Shown here: one piece after another, positions 63,938 through 64,000 of the stretch | Layout of the letters: every line of letters starts with the position of its first letter | Numbering within the stretch: the stretch's first letter is position 1 | Assembly (NCBI RefSeq): GCF_900660525.1 | Contig: NZ_LR214970.1 | Location: 248,001-312,000 of the forward strand | Reading direction: 5' to 3' | DNA from: Mycoplasmopsis bovigenitalium | GTDB lineage: Bacteria; Bacillota_I; Bacilli_A; Mycoplasmatales; Metamycoplasmataceae | DNA: 64,000 nucleotides | Notes under the pieces: model-generated | Seen by the model: the letters and a program-made list of their open reading frames with translations, nothing else | Databases searched by the model: none | Told to the model about the DNA's origin: nothing | Position numbers and translations under genes: made by a program

Positions 63938-64000
63938 ATCATTTTTTTGACGCAAGTGATCAGTTAAAGAGTAATAATAAATTGCATTTTTTGCTTAAAA
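63936..64000 (-). CDS. Possible 3' end of a minus-strand gene entering from the right
   Basis: The minus-strand frame ending at TAA 63936-63938 is open to the window edge for 21 codons (ending FNWSLASKKW with UGA as Trp). Convergence on the bidirectional hairpin makes a real gene end plausible, but 65 bases are too few to identify anything. Confidence 0.3.

Overview
The window is a low-G+C mollicute chromosome that reads UGA as tryptophan (genetic code 4). Nearly every long gene here, including trpS, carries in-frame TGA codons where its family has Trp, so ORFs cut at TGA must be joined. The 16S rRNA gene looks like the hominis group of mycoplasmas, close to the bovis/agalactiae/fermentans cluster (genus Mycoplasmopsis). 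That placement is from memory of family sequences, not a search. Coordinates below include the joined TGA segments.

Layout. 1-2610: magnesium P-type ATPase entering from the left. 2634-5339: a two-gene NERD/zinc-peptidase cassette, an azoreductase and a zinc-ribbon membrane protein. 5650-6694: MarR regulator plus nitroreductase with a palindromic operator. 6926-11629: one 16S-23S rRNA operon, with no tRNA in the spacer and no 5S gene behind it. 11821-18581: complete F1Fo ATP synthase operon atpI-B-E-F-H-A-G-D-C. 18624-26714 (minus): two lipoproteins, a UPF0154 protein and a 1896-residue SGNH hydrolase. 26780-26901 (minus): a candidate structured small RNA. 27000-29967: dCMP deaminase, then a small membrane protein, diadenylate cyclase and MgtE. 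30134-37832: asnS, glycosyltransferase, RDD protein, PcrA/UvrD helicase, an unknown anchored protein and DegV. 37851-40346 (minus): a PemK/MazF-like protein, then tsf and rpsB. 40539-45240 (minus): pepO and lon, led by a CIRCE-like operator. 45346-48979 (minus): leuS, an ECF S-component-like protein and upp. 49259-52423 (minus): a small membrane protein, thrS and trpS. 52497-52856: an EIIB-like protein. 52871-56936 (minus): pgk, tpiA, ligA. 57026-59657 (minus): ecfT-ecfA2-ecfA1. 59750-61714: transketolase. 61784-63909: secY-adk.

Together these genes cover translation (rRNA, four aminoacyl-tRNA synthetases, S2, EF-Ts), energy (ATP synthase, pgk, tpiA, tkt), magnesium and c-di-AMP physiology, vitamin uptake through an ECF module, protein export, and heat-shock-linked proteolysis. 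The accessory or surface part is the 18.6-26.7 kb block.

The points most worth a second look are: a LeuRS whose editing domain has lost its catalytic residues; A at 23S position 2057; a CIRCE-type site in front of lon-pepO; the small RNA locus near 26.8 kb; the giant SGNH protein; a membrane-anchored EIIB-like protein without the phospho-cysteine; and a possible degenerate EAL-fold protein downstream of pcrA.
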